NCBI RefSeq assembly: GCF_027620315.1
Contig: NZ_JAPNNL010000001.1
Span: 1-64,000, forward strand
Length of the DNA: 64,000 nt
From: Nonomuraea corallina
GTDB lineage: Bacteria; Actinomycetota; Actinomycetes; Streptosporangiales; Streptosporangiaceae
Direction of reading: 5' to 3'
Translations under genes and position numbers: made by a program
Notes under the pieces: generated by a model
Databases searched by the model: none
What the model saw: only the letters and a program-made list of their open reading frames with translations
What the model was told of the DNA's origin: nothing
Part shown: positions 1 to 8,123 of the stretch, one piece after another
Layout: every line of letters begins with the position of its first letter
Position numbering within the stretch: position 1 is the stretch's first letter

Positions 1-75
1 GCGTTCCGGGCGCTCGCGTTCCGGGCGTCCGCGTTCCGGGCGTCCGCGTTCCGGGCGCTCGCGTTCGGGGCGCTC
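1..75. repeat. 15-bp degenerate tandem repeat at window edge
   Basis: Five copies of a 15-bp unit (gcgttccgggcgctc and variants) start at the window edge. They encode a repeated pentapeptide of the type RTPGT/RAPGT in the distal tail of the sigma/anti-sigma fusion. The array may continue to the left. Confidence 0.8.
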
Positions 76-1861
76 GCGGCCGATCCGCGGCTGCGGCGTG
101 CCGGGTTTCGGTGAGGTCCGTGGTCGCCGTGGCCCACCGGATCGGGCCTCGTCTCCTGGGCCAGGGGCTCTCCGCGACCAGGCCGGCCGAAGGGGCGAGG
201 GTGACACCGGGAGGCAGCTCGATGGCGGCGTAGACGTCGCGGGTCGGGGCCTCGCCGGTGTTGCGGGCGCGCAGTGCCACGATGCCCTGTTCGCCCCGTA
301 CCAGCGAGCCCATCACGGCGACGGAGGCCCGCAGCCGTGCTTCACCGGCGGCCTTTCCCAGCCCGCGCTCCCTCTCCCCTTCGCCGGGCGCGGACCCGCC
401 GGGCCTTCCCACCGAGGAACCGGCACGCTTGCGCTCGTGCCCCGGCGCATCGGCCCGTTCCCGGTCCGGTGATCCCGTGCGCTCACGCCTCGGCGCGCCG
501 GCGCGCAGCCGGTTCGGTGGGGTGGGGCCTTTCCTCGTGTGCTGATGGTCTGGGGCGGCGGCGCGGTTGTGGGAGGGGGCGGTGTCCTCTTGGGGGGTTC
601 GGCGGGGTGGGACGAGGGCCGGGGGGATGCGTGCCCGCTCGCTGACGGGGTCCGGCCTGCGGTCGGTTTCTGGCCTGTCGTCCGTGTCCTCCGCGGCCGG
701 TGATTGCGGCGCGCCGGAGCGCTGGTCGCGTGGGTCGGAGCCGGGCGGGTCCGAGCCGGGGTCGCCGGACTTCGTCCCGCCCGGGCCGGTGGAGGCCGAC
801 CCCGGGGCGGTAGCGCCGCCGGGGTCGGGGACGCCGGAGTTGGGGACGCCGGAGTTGGGGACGCCGGAGTTGGGGACGCCGGAGTTGGGGACGCCGGAGT
901 TGGGGACGCCGGAGTTGGGGACGACGTGGTCGGCGGATCGGTGGGGGTGAGGTGCCGGAGGGCGCGCTCCCAGCTCGCGGCCCGAGGCCACCGCGAAGGC
1001 CGCCGCCGCCGTCATCACGGTCAGCGCGCCGCCCGCCACCAGGACCTGCCGTACCGACCGGCGCCGCATCCAGCCGAGCACGCGGCCGGGCACCGCCGCG
1101 GGGGCGGGCCGGGACATGGCCGTCAGGTAGCCGTCGGCCGCGGCGCCGAGCACGAGCGGCCCGACGACGGCCCGCAGCCCGCGGGTGACATCGGTCAGCT
1201 CCCGCAGGACGGTGTGGCAGTTGGGGCAGTCGTTCACGTGCTCGTCCACCGCGCGGGTGTCGCGCCGGGTCAGCCCGCCCCGCACGTAGGCGCCGAGCGT
1301 GCCGATCACCGTCCTGCACTCGGACGGCGGCCCGCCCGTCAGATAGGTCCGCAGGTAGGCCTGACGCAGGCCCTCGCGCGCCCGGTAGGCCAGCGCGGCG
1401 ACCCCGTTGGCCGACAGCCCGAGCAGCGGCGCCACGTCGGCGGGCCGGGCGTTCTCCACCTCGGTGTGCCAGAGCACCGCCTGCCGGCGTTCCGGCAGCG
1501 CCAGGTAGGCCTGCGCGATCAGCGACCCTTCGAGCCGCACCGTCGCCGGGTCGTCGGCCGGGTCGAGCAGGTCGATGCCGGAGGTCGCGCGGGTGCGGTC
1601 GGCGACCGTGCGCCGGACCGTGGTGAGGAGGAAGGGGCGGAAGGCCGCCGCCGGCCCGCCACCACGGGTGACCTCGTCGAGGATGCGGGCGAACGATTCG
1701 GCGACGACGTCGCCGATCTCCGCCTCGTCCGCCACGAGCTGCGCGGCGAGGGTGCGGGCGGCGGTGACGTGGCGCTCGTGGAGCTGCCCGTATGCCGTGG
1801 CATCACCCGTTCTGACGGCATGCAGGAGGTGTGCGTCGCTCTGCGGTGATTCCGCACTCAT
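1..1861 (-). CDS. Membrane-anchored ECF-type sigma factor fused to zinc-finger anti-sigma module (partial, runs off left edge)
   Basis: Reading from ATG at 1861 leftwards, the frame stays open to base 1, giving about 620 residues with the C-terminus outside the window. Sigma region 2 covers residues 5-90 and region 4 about 118-172 (LPERRQAVLWHTEVENARP). A zinc-finger motif HVNDCPNC follows (H208, C212, C215), then one membrane helix near 272-292. The exported tail is Pro/Gly-rich, with six PNSGV repeats near 315-345, a possible Ig-like segment (IVALRARNTGEAP) and pentapeptide repeats at the window edge. A sigma factor carrying its own zf-HC2 element and membrane anchor resembles actinobacterial ECF groups with C-terminal extensions (ECF52/53 as I recall; group not verified). 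The tail could bind wall or carbohydrate. Start supported by GTGAGG about 6 nt upstream. Confidence 0.8.
   Translation of the reverse strand, partial: MSAESPQSDAHLLHAVRTGDATAYGQLHERHVTAARTLAAQLVADEAEIGDVVAESFARILDEVTRGGGPAAAFRPFLLTTVRRTVADRTRATSGIDLLDPADDPATVRLEGSLIAQAYLALPERRQAVLWHTEVENARPADVAPLLGLSANGVAALAYRAREGLRQAYLRTYLTGGPPSECRTVIGTLGAYVRGGLTRRDTRAVDEHVNDCPNCHTVLRELTDVTRGLRAVVGPLVLGAAADGYLTAMSRPAPAAVPGRVLGWMRRRSVRQVLVAGGALTVMTAAAAFAVASGRELGARPPAPHPHRSADHVVPNSGVPNSGVPNSGVPNSGVPNSGVPNSGVPDPGGATAPGSASTGPGGTKSGDPGSDPPGSDPRDQRSGAPQSPAAEDTDDRPETDRRPDPVSERARIPPALVPPRRTPQEDTAPSHNRAAAPDHQHTRKGPTPPNRLRAGAPRRERTGSPDRERADAPGHERKRAGSSVGRPGGSAPGEGERERGLGKAAGEARLRASVAVMGSLVRGEQGIVALRARNTGEAPTRDVYAAIELPPGVTLAPSAGLVAESPWPRRRGPIRWATATTDLTETRHAAAADRPRAPRTRAPGTRTPGTRTPGTRAPGT
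829..920. repeat. 15-bp tandem repeat coding PNSGV
   Basis: About six near-perfect copies of the 15-mer acgccggagttgggg lie head to tail inside the sigma/anti-sigma fusion gene. On the minus strand they encode PNSGV pentapeptides just outside the membrane helix. Because the unit is a multiple of 3, copy-number change would lengthen or shorten the linker without a frameshift. Confidence 0.9.
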
Positions 1862-1870
1862 AGTGACCTC

Positions 1871-1885
1871 ACAGTTACGAACTGT
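1871..1885. promoter_or_regulatory. Palindrome upstream of the sigma-factor start
   Basis: ACAGTT-ACG-AACTGT is a perfect 6+3+6 inverted repeat, 10 bp upstream of the sigma-factor ATG (1861, minus strand). Its position suits an operator or a short leader hairpin. No cognate regulator is evident. Confidence 0.35.
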
Positions 1886-2135
1886 TGCCCGTGGAGTCAT
1901 TCCGCACTGCCGCCCATGGCTAAACCGGGCACGCCTCTTTGCCGTCGGGTGAGGGCCCTCAGTGGTCGGCTCCGGAAGTCCTTCGGGGATTGATCAGGCT
2001 GCCGGGGCGATGGGGGATTCCTGGTGTCGTCGGCGGTTGTGCGCCGGTCGAGCCGCGCAGGCAAGCCGCCGTCGGCGAACCGGCCCCGCCAGGCCGATCA
2101 GCAGAAGTGGATCACCATGCGATGGGGGGTCTTGC

Positions 2136-3044
2136 TCATGTCGGCTCGTGATGGAGGGGGTCCAGGGCGACGAGTTCTTCCTCCGACAGGCGCAGGGAGC
2201 CGGCGGTGACGTTCTGGACGAGGTGGTCGAGGTCGCCAGTGCCGGGGATGGCCAGCACGTGGGAACCCTGGTGCAGCGTCCAGGCCAGACGGATCTGGGC
2301 TGCGCTCACGCCGTGGGCGCGAGCGATGGTGTGCACCTCCGGGCTGTCGGCGGTGGTCGCACCGGCAGTGCGTCCGGCGCCGGCGATCGCGTAGAACGGC
2401 ACGAACGCGATGCGCTGTTGACCGCAGAGGTCCAGGACCTCCTTCTCTTCGGACGATGCGCCGATGCCGTACATGTTCTGGACGCAGACCACCGGCGCGA
2501 TGGCCTGGGCCTCAGCGAGGTGGTGGGGGCGGACGTTGGACAGGCCCAAGTGACGGATGAGTCCGGCCTCGCACAGTTCGGCCAGCGCGCCGAAGCGTTC
2601 GGCGATCGAATCGGTCCCGACGATGCGCAGGTTCACCACGTCGAGGTGGTCGCGGCCGAGTTGGCGCACATTCTCCTCGACCTGGCCGCGCAGCTGCTCG
2701 GGAGTGGCGTGCGGCAGCCACTGCCCCGAGGGATCGCGGCCCGGTCCGACCTTGGTGGTGATGACGAGGTCGTCCGGGTAGGGGGCCAGCGCCTGGTTGA
2801 TCAGCTCGTTGGCCGAGCGCAGCGGCGAGAAGTAGAAGGCAGCGGTGTCGATGTGGTTCACGCCGAGCTCAGCCGCGCGGCGCAGCACACGGATCGCCTG
2901 GTCACGGTCGCGTGGGACGGCATCGGGTGCGAACGCCTCGCCGTGCTGCGGCAGGCGCATCGCGCCGAAACCGACCCGGTTGACCGTCAGGTCGCCCAGC
3001 TTCCAGGTGCCCGATGCCGCTGCGGTGATCGTCTGTGAGGTCAT
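2136..3044 (-). CDS. Aldo/keto reductase family oxidoreductase
   Basis: A 302-residue cytoplasmic (beta/alpha)8 NADPH-dependent oxidoreductase. Family features visible are VGFGAMRLP near the N-terminus, the catalytic Asp/Tyr region NHIDTAAFYFSPLRSAN, the lysine strand DLVITTKVG and the cofactor-binding end LAIPGTGDLDHLVQN. The last fits the short AKR subfamily seen in actinobacteria. Substrate unknown. I chose ATG 3044 (MTSQTI); an upstream in-frame ATG at 3089 would add 15 unconserved residues and lies inside the palindrome shared with the divergent ArsR-type gene. The divergent regulator probably controls it. Confidence 0.9.
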   Translation of the reverse strand: MTSQTITAAASGTWKLGDLTVNRVGFGAMRLPQHGEAFAPDAVPRDRDQAIRVLRRAAELGVNHIDTAAFYFSPLRSANELINQALAPYPDDLVITTKVGPGRDPSGQWLPHATPEQLRGQVEENVRQLGRDHLDVVNLRIVGTDSIAERFGALAELCEAGLIRHLGLSNVRPHHLAEAQAIAPVVCVQNMYGIGASSEEKEVLDLCGQQRIAFVPFYAIAGAGRTAGATTADSPEVHTIARAHGVSAAQIRLAWTLHQGSHVLAIPGTGDLDHLVQNVTAGSLRLSEEELVALDPLHHEPT

Positions 3045-3082
3045 GGCGGGATGATTTCCGCTCGGTAGGCTGGCCCGCCATT

Positions 3083-3102
3083 GATTCATGCATGCCTGAA
3101 TC
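3083..3102. promoter_or_regulatory. Candidate operator between aldo/keto reductase and ArsR-type regulator
   Basis: GATTCATGCATGCCTGAATC matches its own reverse complement at 18 of 20 positions. It lies in the short divergent intergenic region, 39 bp from the reductase ATG and 18 bp before the regulator's likely start, the expected place for a dimeric winged-helix repressor controlling both genes. Confidence 0.6.
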
Positions 3103-3120
3103 TATTGAGGAGGGGTTGTC

Positions 3121-4110
3121 CTGGCGGAGCTGGCGTTCTCGACGAGCGATCTGGCGCAGGTGCGGTTCGCCGTCTCACCGATGTGGGAGGTCGCGCCCAG
3201 CTTCCGATTGCTGATGTCCGGCACGACGCATTCGGTCCATCGACCCTGGGTCGACCAGGTACGGCCGCGCCTGGTGGCCGCCGGACTGGACCGGGGATGG
3301 CTGTACGAGTTGATCCCGCCCAGTGGCGGCTACGTCCCCGACTTCCTCAACCCGGCCCCCACCGGACCGGCCCCCACCCTGGCGGCAGAGCGGGACGCGA
3401 TCCGGGCAGCGCCCGCCGACCGGGTACGCCATGACCTCAACCATCTGGCCCGCCACCAGGGAACCCTCGGCCCCCGGCTACGGGCCCTGCGCAACGACCC
3501 TCAGGGCCTCCTCGCCAAGGTCACAGAGGAAGTCGAAACCTACTGGGGACTGGCACTCGCGCCCTACTGGGCACGAATCAGAGCAGTCCTGGACGCGGAC
3601 ATCCTCTACCGGGCCCGCCTGGCGGCCGAGCACGGCACCGGCCACCTCCTCAACGACCTGCACACGTCGCTGAGCTGGGATGACAACGCGCTGCGGATGG
3701 CCCGCCGAAAGCAGCCACTGACTCGCACGACGGCAGGCACGGGACTCCTGCTGATCCCCTCGGCCTTCACCGGAGCAGGGCTGCGCACCCGAACGACGCC
3801 GCCGGATCCACCTCAACTCGCCTATCAGGCACGCGGTGTCGGCTCACTCTGGCTTGCACGGCCCGTTACACGAGCCGACACCCTCTCCGCCGTACTGGGG
3901 CGCTCACGGACCTTGCTGCTGACCGAGTTGGAGATCCCGGCCTCCACCACGCAGCTGGCCCATCGCACCGGACTCTCCCCGGCCGGGGTATCCCAATACC
4001 TCACCGCGCTACGTAACGCGGGCTTGGTCAGCGCCCACCGCGCCGGCCGGTCCGTCCTCTACGCGCGCACCGCCGCAGCCGAAGTCCTTCTCCAAGCCGC
4101 TTCCGCCTGA
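3121..4110 (+). CDS. ArsR-type winged-helix transcriptional regulator with DUF5937-like N-terminus
   Basis: A protein of about 329 residues. The N-terminal two thirds resemble the DUF5937 ligand/dimerisation region (RFAVSPMWEV near the start). The C-terminus is a winged helix-turn-helix (ASTTQLAHRTGLSPAGVSQYLTALRNAGLVSAHRAGRSVLY, split here as ASTTQLAHRTGLSPAGVSQ then YLTALRNAGLV). Conserved-looking sequence LAELAFSTSDLAQV precedes the first GTG (3160), but that stretch has no ATG, GTG or TTG start in frame. GAGGAGG at 3107-3113 sits 7 nt before CTG 3121, so I take CTG as the start; GTG 3160 is the conservative alternative. Likely represses itself and the divergent reductase through the palindrome at 3083. 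Confidence 0.85.
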   Translation: MAELAFSTSDLAQVRFAVSPMWEVAPSFRLLMSGTTHSVHRPWVDQVRPRLVAAGLDRGWLYELIPPSGGYVPDFLNPAPTGPAPTLAAERDAIRAAPADRVRHDLNHLARHQGTLGPRLRALRNDPQGLLAKVTEEVETYWGLALAPYWARIRAVLDADILYRARLAAEHGTGHLLNDLHTSLSWDDNALRMARRKQPLTRTTAGTGLLLIPSAFTGAGLRTRTTPPDPPQLAYQARGVGSLWLARPVTRADTLSAVLGRSRTLLLTELEIPASTTQLAHRTGLSPAGVSQYLTALRNAGLVSAHRAGRSVLYARTAAAEVLLQAASA

Positions 4111-4162
4111 CCTCACGTCAACCCCCGAAGGACTTCCGGCGCCGGCCAACTAGGCTGAAGCC

Positions 4163-4696
4163 ATGGGTGACCGCGACAGCCTGCTGGCCGAGATCAAGAA
4201 GAAGGCCGTCGTGCACGGCCGGGTGGTGCTCTCCTCCGGGCGGGAGGCCGATTTCTATCTCGACCTGCGCCGCATCACCCTCGACGGCGTGGCTGCCCCG
4301 CTGGTCGGCGGCGTGATGCTCGACCTGACGGCCGATCTCGGTTACGACGCCGTGGGCGGGCTCACGCTCGGGGCCGACCCGGTGGCGGCCGCCATGCTGC
4401 ACGCCGCGGCGGCGCGCGGGCGCTCGCTGGACGCGTTCGTGGTGCGCAAGGCCCAGAAGGCGCACGGGATGCAGCGCCGCATCGAGGGCCCCGACGTGAG
4501 GGGCCGCCGGGTGCTCGTGGTCGAGGACACCTCGACGACCGGCTCGTCCCCGCTGACCGCGGTGGAGGCGCTGCGCGAGGAGGGCGCCGAGGTGGTCGCG
4601 GTGGCCACGATCGTCGACCGGGGCGCCGCCGCGAGGATGACCGAGGAGGGGCTCGACTACCGCTGCGCGTTCACTCTTCAGGATCTCGGACTGTGA
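4163..4696 (+). CDS. pyrE: Orotate phosphoribosyltransferase
   Basis: A 177-residue enzyme that transfers phosphoribose from PRPP to orotate, giving OMP in de novo pyrimidine synthesis. Diagnostic are the PRPP-binding motif VLVVEDTSTTGSSP near residue 115 and the substrate region SGREADFYLDLRR near 27; length is typical. No Shine-Dalgarno precedes the ATG, but a -10-like TAGGCT (4151-4156) ends 6 nt before it, so the mRNA may be leaderless. The 3' end overlaps the convergent gene at 4671 by 26 bp. pyrE next to fba is, as I recall, conserved in Streptomyces. Confidence 0.97.
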   Translation: MGDRDSLLAEIKKKAVVHGRVVLSSGREADFYLDLRRITLDGVAAPLVGGVMLDLTADLGYDAVGGLTLGADPVAAAMLHAAAARGRSLDAFVVRKAQKAHGMQRRIEGPDVRGRRVLVVEDTSTTGSSPLTAVEALREEGAEVVAVATIVDRGAAARMTEEGLDYRCAFTLQDLGL

Positions 4697-5090
4697 ACGC
4701 CTCGCGCTCCCCCGGCTCGCCCTGCGGCCGGGGCCGCCCGTTCTCGGTGACGCGTACGGTGGCGGCGTCGGAGAGCACCACGTCGAGCTCGGGCTCGAAG
4801 TAGCTGACCTCCTCGCCCCGGGTCATGTCGCGGTGCTGGAGCACGTCGCCGCCGGGGACGCGGACGGTGACGAGCGGGCAGACGTCGGCCACGCACTCGA
4901 TGCGCACGGTCGCGGCCGGCGCGCTGGTCGTGGGCGTGGACGACGCGCGCACGGGCGCCGCGTCGCCGGTGTCGAGCGAGTCGAACAACGCCAGCCCGCC
5001 GATGACCAGCAGCAGCACCAGGGCGCCCACCGCCAGGACGGCGAGCGCCAGGCGGGCGAGGCCCATCGGATCCGACCTGTGGCGTCCCAC
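4671..5090 (-). CDS. Small membrane-anchored protein of unknown function
   Basis: 139 residues from a GTG at 5090, or 131 from ATG 5066 (MGLARLAL); the sequence does not decide. One strong N-terminal membrane helix (ALAVLAVGALVLLLVIGGLALF) is followed by a soluble domain of about 95 residues, presumably outside the membrane. That domain has two cysteines (IECVADVCPLV) that could form a disulfide. I recognise no family. The 3' end overlaps pyrE by 26 bp on the opposite strand; coding-like composition and the ordered helix support a real gene. Confidence 0.7.
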   Translation of the reverse strand: MGRHRSDPMGLARLALAVLAVGALVLLLVIGGLALFDSLDTGDAAPVRASSTPTTSAPAATVRIECVADVCPLVTVRVPGGDVLQHRDMTRGEEVSYFEPELDVVLSDAATVRVTENGRPRPQGEPGEREAFTVRDPEE

Positions 5091-5244
5091 GCCAGGAGAC
5101 TATCCAATGGTAAGCGCGCTTTCCCGATCCGATCGGCATCTTCGCGCGGCCGCGGAGCCGGTGGGGGGCGTCGCCTCTACCACCACGGGTACGAGAGCCG
5201 GGATACTGAACAGCGCGAAGCCGTTACTTCTAGGGAGATGACTC

Positions 5245-6267
5245 ATGCCCATCGCGACTCCTGAGGTCTACGCCGAGATGCTCGATCGAGCCAAGGCAGG
5301 CGGATTCGCCTATCCGGCGATCAACGTGACCTCGTCCCAGACGCTGAACGCCGCGCTGCGCGGGTTCGCCGAAGCGGAGAGCGACGGCATCATCCAGGTC
5401 TCCACGGGTGGCGCCGAATACCTCTCCGGCTCGACGGTCAAGGACATGGTGACCGGTGCGACGGCGCTCGCCGAGTACGCCCGGGTGGTGGCCGCCAAGT
5501 ATCCGGTCACGGTGGCGCTGCACACCGACCACTGCCCCAAGGACAAGCTCGACGGCTTCATGCGCCCGCTCGTCGACATCTCCCTGGAGCGCGTGTCCAG
5601 GGGCCTCGACCCGCTCTTCCAGTCCCACATGTGGGACGGCTCCGCCGTACCCCTGGAGGAGAACCTGGAGATCGCCAAGGAGCTCCTCGACAAGTGCGCC
5701 CGCGCCCGGATCATCATGGAGATGGAGATCGGCGTCGTCGGCGGCGAGGAGGACGGCGTCGTCGGCGAGATGAACGAGAAGCTCTACACCACGACCGGCG
5801 ACGCGCTGGCCACCGCCGAGGCGGTCGGCGTGGGCGACCAGGGCCGCTACATGCTCGCCGCCACGTTCGGCAACGTCCACGGCGTCTACAAGCCGGGCCA
5901 CGTCAAGCTGCGGCCGAGCGTGCTCAAGGAGATCCAGGAGGCGGTCGGCGCCAAGTTCGGCAAGGACAAGCCGTTCGACCTGGTCTTCCACGGCGGCTCC
6001 GGCTCGCTGCTCGAGGAGATCCACGAGGCGATCTCGTACGGGGTCGTCAAGATGAACATCGACACCGACACGCAGTACGCCTTCACCCGGCCGGTGGCCG
6101 ACCACATGTTCCGCAACTACGACGGCGTGCTGAAGGTCGACGGCGACGTGGGCAACAAGAAGACGTACGACCCGCGCTCGTGGGGCAAGTCGGCCGAAGC
6201 GGGCATGGCCGCCCGCGTCACCGAGGCCTGCGAGCACCTCAAGAGCAGCGGGACGAAGCTCACCTAG
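5245..6267 (+). CDS. fbaA: Class II fructose-bisphosphate aldolase
   Basis: A 340-residue zinc-dependent aldolase that reversibly cleaves fructose-1,6-bisphosphate to dihydroxyacetone phosphate and glyceraldehyde-3-phosphate. Zinc-ligand and active-site motifs are visible: ALHTDHCPKDK, EMEIGVVGGEEDG, ATFGNVHGVYKPG, FHGGSGS and the phosphate-binding GVVKMNIDTDTQYA. Length is typical of the longer class II-A type. GGGAG at 5233-5237 supports ATG 5245. It is followed 34 bp later by the DUF3151 gene and then purA. Confidence 0.97.
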   Translation: MPIATPEVYAEMLDRAKAGGFAYPAINVTSSQTLNAALRGFAEAESDGIIQVSTGGAEYLSGSTVKDMVTGATALAEYARVVAAKYPVTVALHTDHCPKDKLDGFMRPLVDISLERVSRGLDPLFQSHMWDGSAVPLEENLEIAKELLDKCARARIIMEMEIGVVGGEEDGVVGEMNEKLYTTTGDALATAEAVGVGDQGRYMLAATFGNVHGVYKPGHVKLRPSVLKEIQEAVGAKFGKDKPFDLVFHGGSGSLLEEIHEAISYGVVKMNIDTDTQYAFTRPVADHMFRNYDGVLKVDGDVGNKKTYDPRSWGKSAEAGMAARVTEACEHLKSSGTKLT

Positions 6268-6301
6268 CCACGACGACGGCCCGGCGGGTATGACTTGTCC
6301 T

Positions 6302-6712
6302 ATGGATAACCTTCTCGCCGGGCCGCCCCCGATCGAACTGCCGGACACGCCCGAGGCCAGGGAGGCCCTCGAGTCCGGCGCCAAGGTCTCCGACGTCGCC
6401 GCCCGCTTTCCCGCCTACCCGGCGGCGTGGGCGGCGCTGGCGGAGGATTCCTTCGCTCAGGGTCACGCCGTCACCTCCTACGCCTTCGCCCGCACGGGCT
6501 ACCATCGCGGCCTCGACCATCTCCGCCGCAGCGGCTGGAAGGGCCATGGGCCGATCCCGTGGGAGCATGAGCCCAACCGCGGCTTCCTGCGCTGCCTGTA
6601 CGCGCTGAGCAGGGCCGCGCTGGCCATCGGCGAGAAGGACGAGGCGGAGCGCTGTCTGCAGTTCCTCAAGGACAGCACCGAGACCGGCTATGACGCGCTG
6701 ACCAAGGGGTAG
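6302..6712 (+). CDS. DUF3151 family protein
   Basis: 136 residues from ATG 6302 ([10 protein letters not shown]); an in-frame alternative 12 bp upstream adds TCP. It has the all-helical, tetratricopeptide-like look of DUF3151 ([49 protein letters not shown]). Function is unknown. The fba-DUF3151-purA neighbourhood recurs in actinobacteria, as I recall, suggesting a house-keeping role linked to central metabolism. A TATGAC hexamer lies 7 nt before the ATG, so leaderless expression is possible besides read-through from fba. Confidence 0.9.
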   Translation: MDNLLAGPPPIELPDTPEAREALESGAKVSDVAARFPAYPAAWAALAEDSFAQGHAVTSYAFARTGYHRGLDHLRRSGWKGHGPIPWEHEPNRGFLRCLYALSRAALAIGEKDEAERCLQFLKDSTETGYDALTKG

Positions 6713-6715
6713 CTC

Positions 6716-6745
6716 TTGGGGCGATTAGCCCCACTCGGGTAGTCT
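6716..6745 (+). promoter_or_regulatory. Candidate purA promoter
   Basis: TTGGGG (6716-6721) and TAGTCT (6740-6745) are separated by 18 bp. Transcription would start near 6752, just ahead of the 6759 hairpin, giving a leader of about 60 nt for purA. Confidence 0.4.
6718..6732 (+). terminator. Short hairpin after DUF3151
   Basis: GGGGC-GATTA-GCCCC lies 5 bp past the DUF3151 stop. There is no T-tract, as in many actinobacterial terminators. It overlaps the -35 side of the candidate purA promoter. Confidence 0.45.
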
Positions 6746-6758
6746 CTCTACGCAAGAG

Positions 6759-6791
6759 CCCCTGTCGCGCTTGCGCCAGGGGTTTCGTTTT
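6759..6791 (+). terminator. Terminator-like hairpin in the purA leader
   Basis: CCCCTG (6759-6764) pairs with CAGGGG (6777-6782). An inner GCGC...GCGC can extend the stem, and TTTCGTTTT follows. This is the best intrinsic-terminator-like structure in the block. It ends DUF3151 transcription or, if the promoter at 6716 is real, acts as an attenuator in the purA leader. Confidence 0.5.
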
Positions 6792-6810
6792 GTGTTCGGG
6801 AGACTTCACC

Positions 6811-8094
6811 ATGCCGGCTGCCGTTCTCGTGGGTGCCCAGTGGGGCGATGAGGGCAAGGGCAAGGCCACCGACCTGCTCGGTGGCGACGTCGACTACGTC
6901 GTCCGTTATCAGGGTGGCAACAACGCGGGCCACACCGTGGTCATCGGCGACCAGAAATACGCGCTTCACCTGCTGCCCACGGGCATCCTGTCGCCACACG
7001 TGGTGCCGGTGATCGGCAACGGCGTCGTGATCGACCCGGGGGTGCTGCTGAGCGAGATCGACGGCCTGGCCGCGCGGGGGATCTCCGCCGAGCGGCTGCT
7101 CATCTCCGCCAACGCGCACCTGATCATGCCTCACCACAAGGCGCTCGACAAGGTGACCGAGCGCTATCTGGGCAAGGCCAAGATCGGTACGACCGGCCGC
7201 GGCATCGGCCCGGCCTACGGCGACAAGATCTACCGGGTCGGCGTGCGGGTGCAGGACCTGCTCGACCCGGGCATCCTGGCCAAGAAGATCGAGGTGGCGC
7301 TGGGCGAGAAGAACCAGGTGCTCACCAAGCTCTACAACCGGCGCGGCATCGATGCCGACGCGGTCGTGGAGGAGTATCTCGGCTACGCCGAGCGGCTCAA
7401 GCCGCACATCGCCGACACCTCGCTGGTGCTGAGCAAGGCGCTGGACGAGGGCAAGTTCGTGCTGCTGGAGGGCGGGCAGGGCACGCTCCTCGACATCGAC
7501 CACGGCACCTACCCGTTCGTCACCTCCTCCTCGCCCACCTCGGGCGGCGCGTGCGCCGGCGCCGGCATCCCGCCGAACCGGCTCACCCGTGTGATCGGCA
7601 TCCTCAAGGCCTACACCACCCGTGTCGGCTCCGGCCCGTTCCCGACGGAGCTGGAGGACGAGATGGGCGAGTGGCTGCGCCAGACGGGCGGCGAGTACGG
7701 CGTCACGACCGGCCGCAACCGGCGCTGCGGCTGGTTCGACGCGGTGATCGCCCGCTACGCGACCCGGATCAACGGCGTCACCGACTTCTTCCTCACCAAG
7801 CTGGACGTGCTGTCGGGGCTGGAGCGGATCCCGGTGTGCGTGGCGTACGACGTCGACGGGTCGCGGCACGACGAGATCCCGATGACGCAGACGGAGTTCC
7901 ACCACGCCAAGCCGATCTACGAGGAGCTGCCCGGCTGGCAGGAGGACATCTCGGACGCGAAGACGTTCGAGGACCTGCCGCCGAACGCGCAGGCGTACGT
8001 GCGCGCGCTGGAGGAGATGAGCGGCGCGCCCATCTCCGCCATCGGCGTGGGCCCCGGCCGCGACCAGACCCTGGTGATCCGTTCGCTGATCTGA
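6811..8094 (+). CDS. purA: Adenylosuccinate synthetase
   Basis: A 427-residue cytoplasmic enzyme converting IMP, aspartate and GTP to adenylosuccinate, the first committed step to AMP. The P-loop QWGDEGKGK sits at the N-terminus, followed by [42 protein letters not shown] and the base-binding [16 protein letters not shown] 6811 is chosen because conserved sequence starts there and GGGAG lies about 9 nt upstream; a TTG at 6790 is in frame but unconserved. Other purine genes (purD, purC) lie 5 kb downstream. Confidence 0.97.
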   Translation: MPAAVLVGAQWGDEGKGKATDLLGGDVDYVVRYQGGNNAGHTVVIGDQKYALHLLPTGILSPHVVPVIGNGVVIDPGVLLSEIDGLAARGISAERLLISANAHLIMPHHKALDKVTERYLGKAKIGTTGRGIGPAYGDKIYRVGVRVQDLLDPGILAKKIEVALGEKNQVLTKLYNRRGIDADAVVEEYLGYAERLKPHIADTSLVLSKALDEGKFVLLEGGQGTLLDIDHGTYPFVTSSSPTSGGACAGAGIPPNRLTRVIGILKAYTTRVGSGPFPTELEDEMGEWLRQTGGEYGVTTGRNRRCGWFDAVIARYATRINGVTDFFLTKLDVLSGLERIPVCVAYDVDGSRHDEIPMTQTEFHHAKPIYEELPGWQEDISDAKTFEDLPPNAQAYVRALEEMSGAPISAIGVGPGRDQTLVIRSLI

Positions 8095-8103
8095 TACGGG
8101 CTT

Positions 8104-8118
8104 CCCGCGGCCGGCGGG
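8104..8118. terminator. Bidirectional hairpin between purA and oxidoreductase
   Basis: CCCGC-GGCCG-GCGGG fills most of the 29-bp gap between two convergent stop codons. Its symmetry lets it act for both strands. There is no T-tract. Confidence 0.45.
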
Positions 8119-8123
8119 CGAGC

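Noticed and set aside
1939-2151. 70-residue ORF in the gap left of the aldo/keto reductase
   Set aside because: No Shine-Dalgarno, no recognisable motif, and part overlaps the reductase gene; treated as intergenic.
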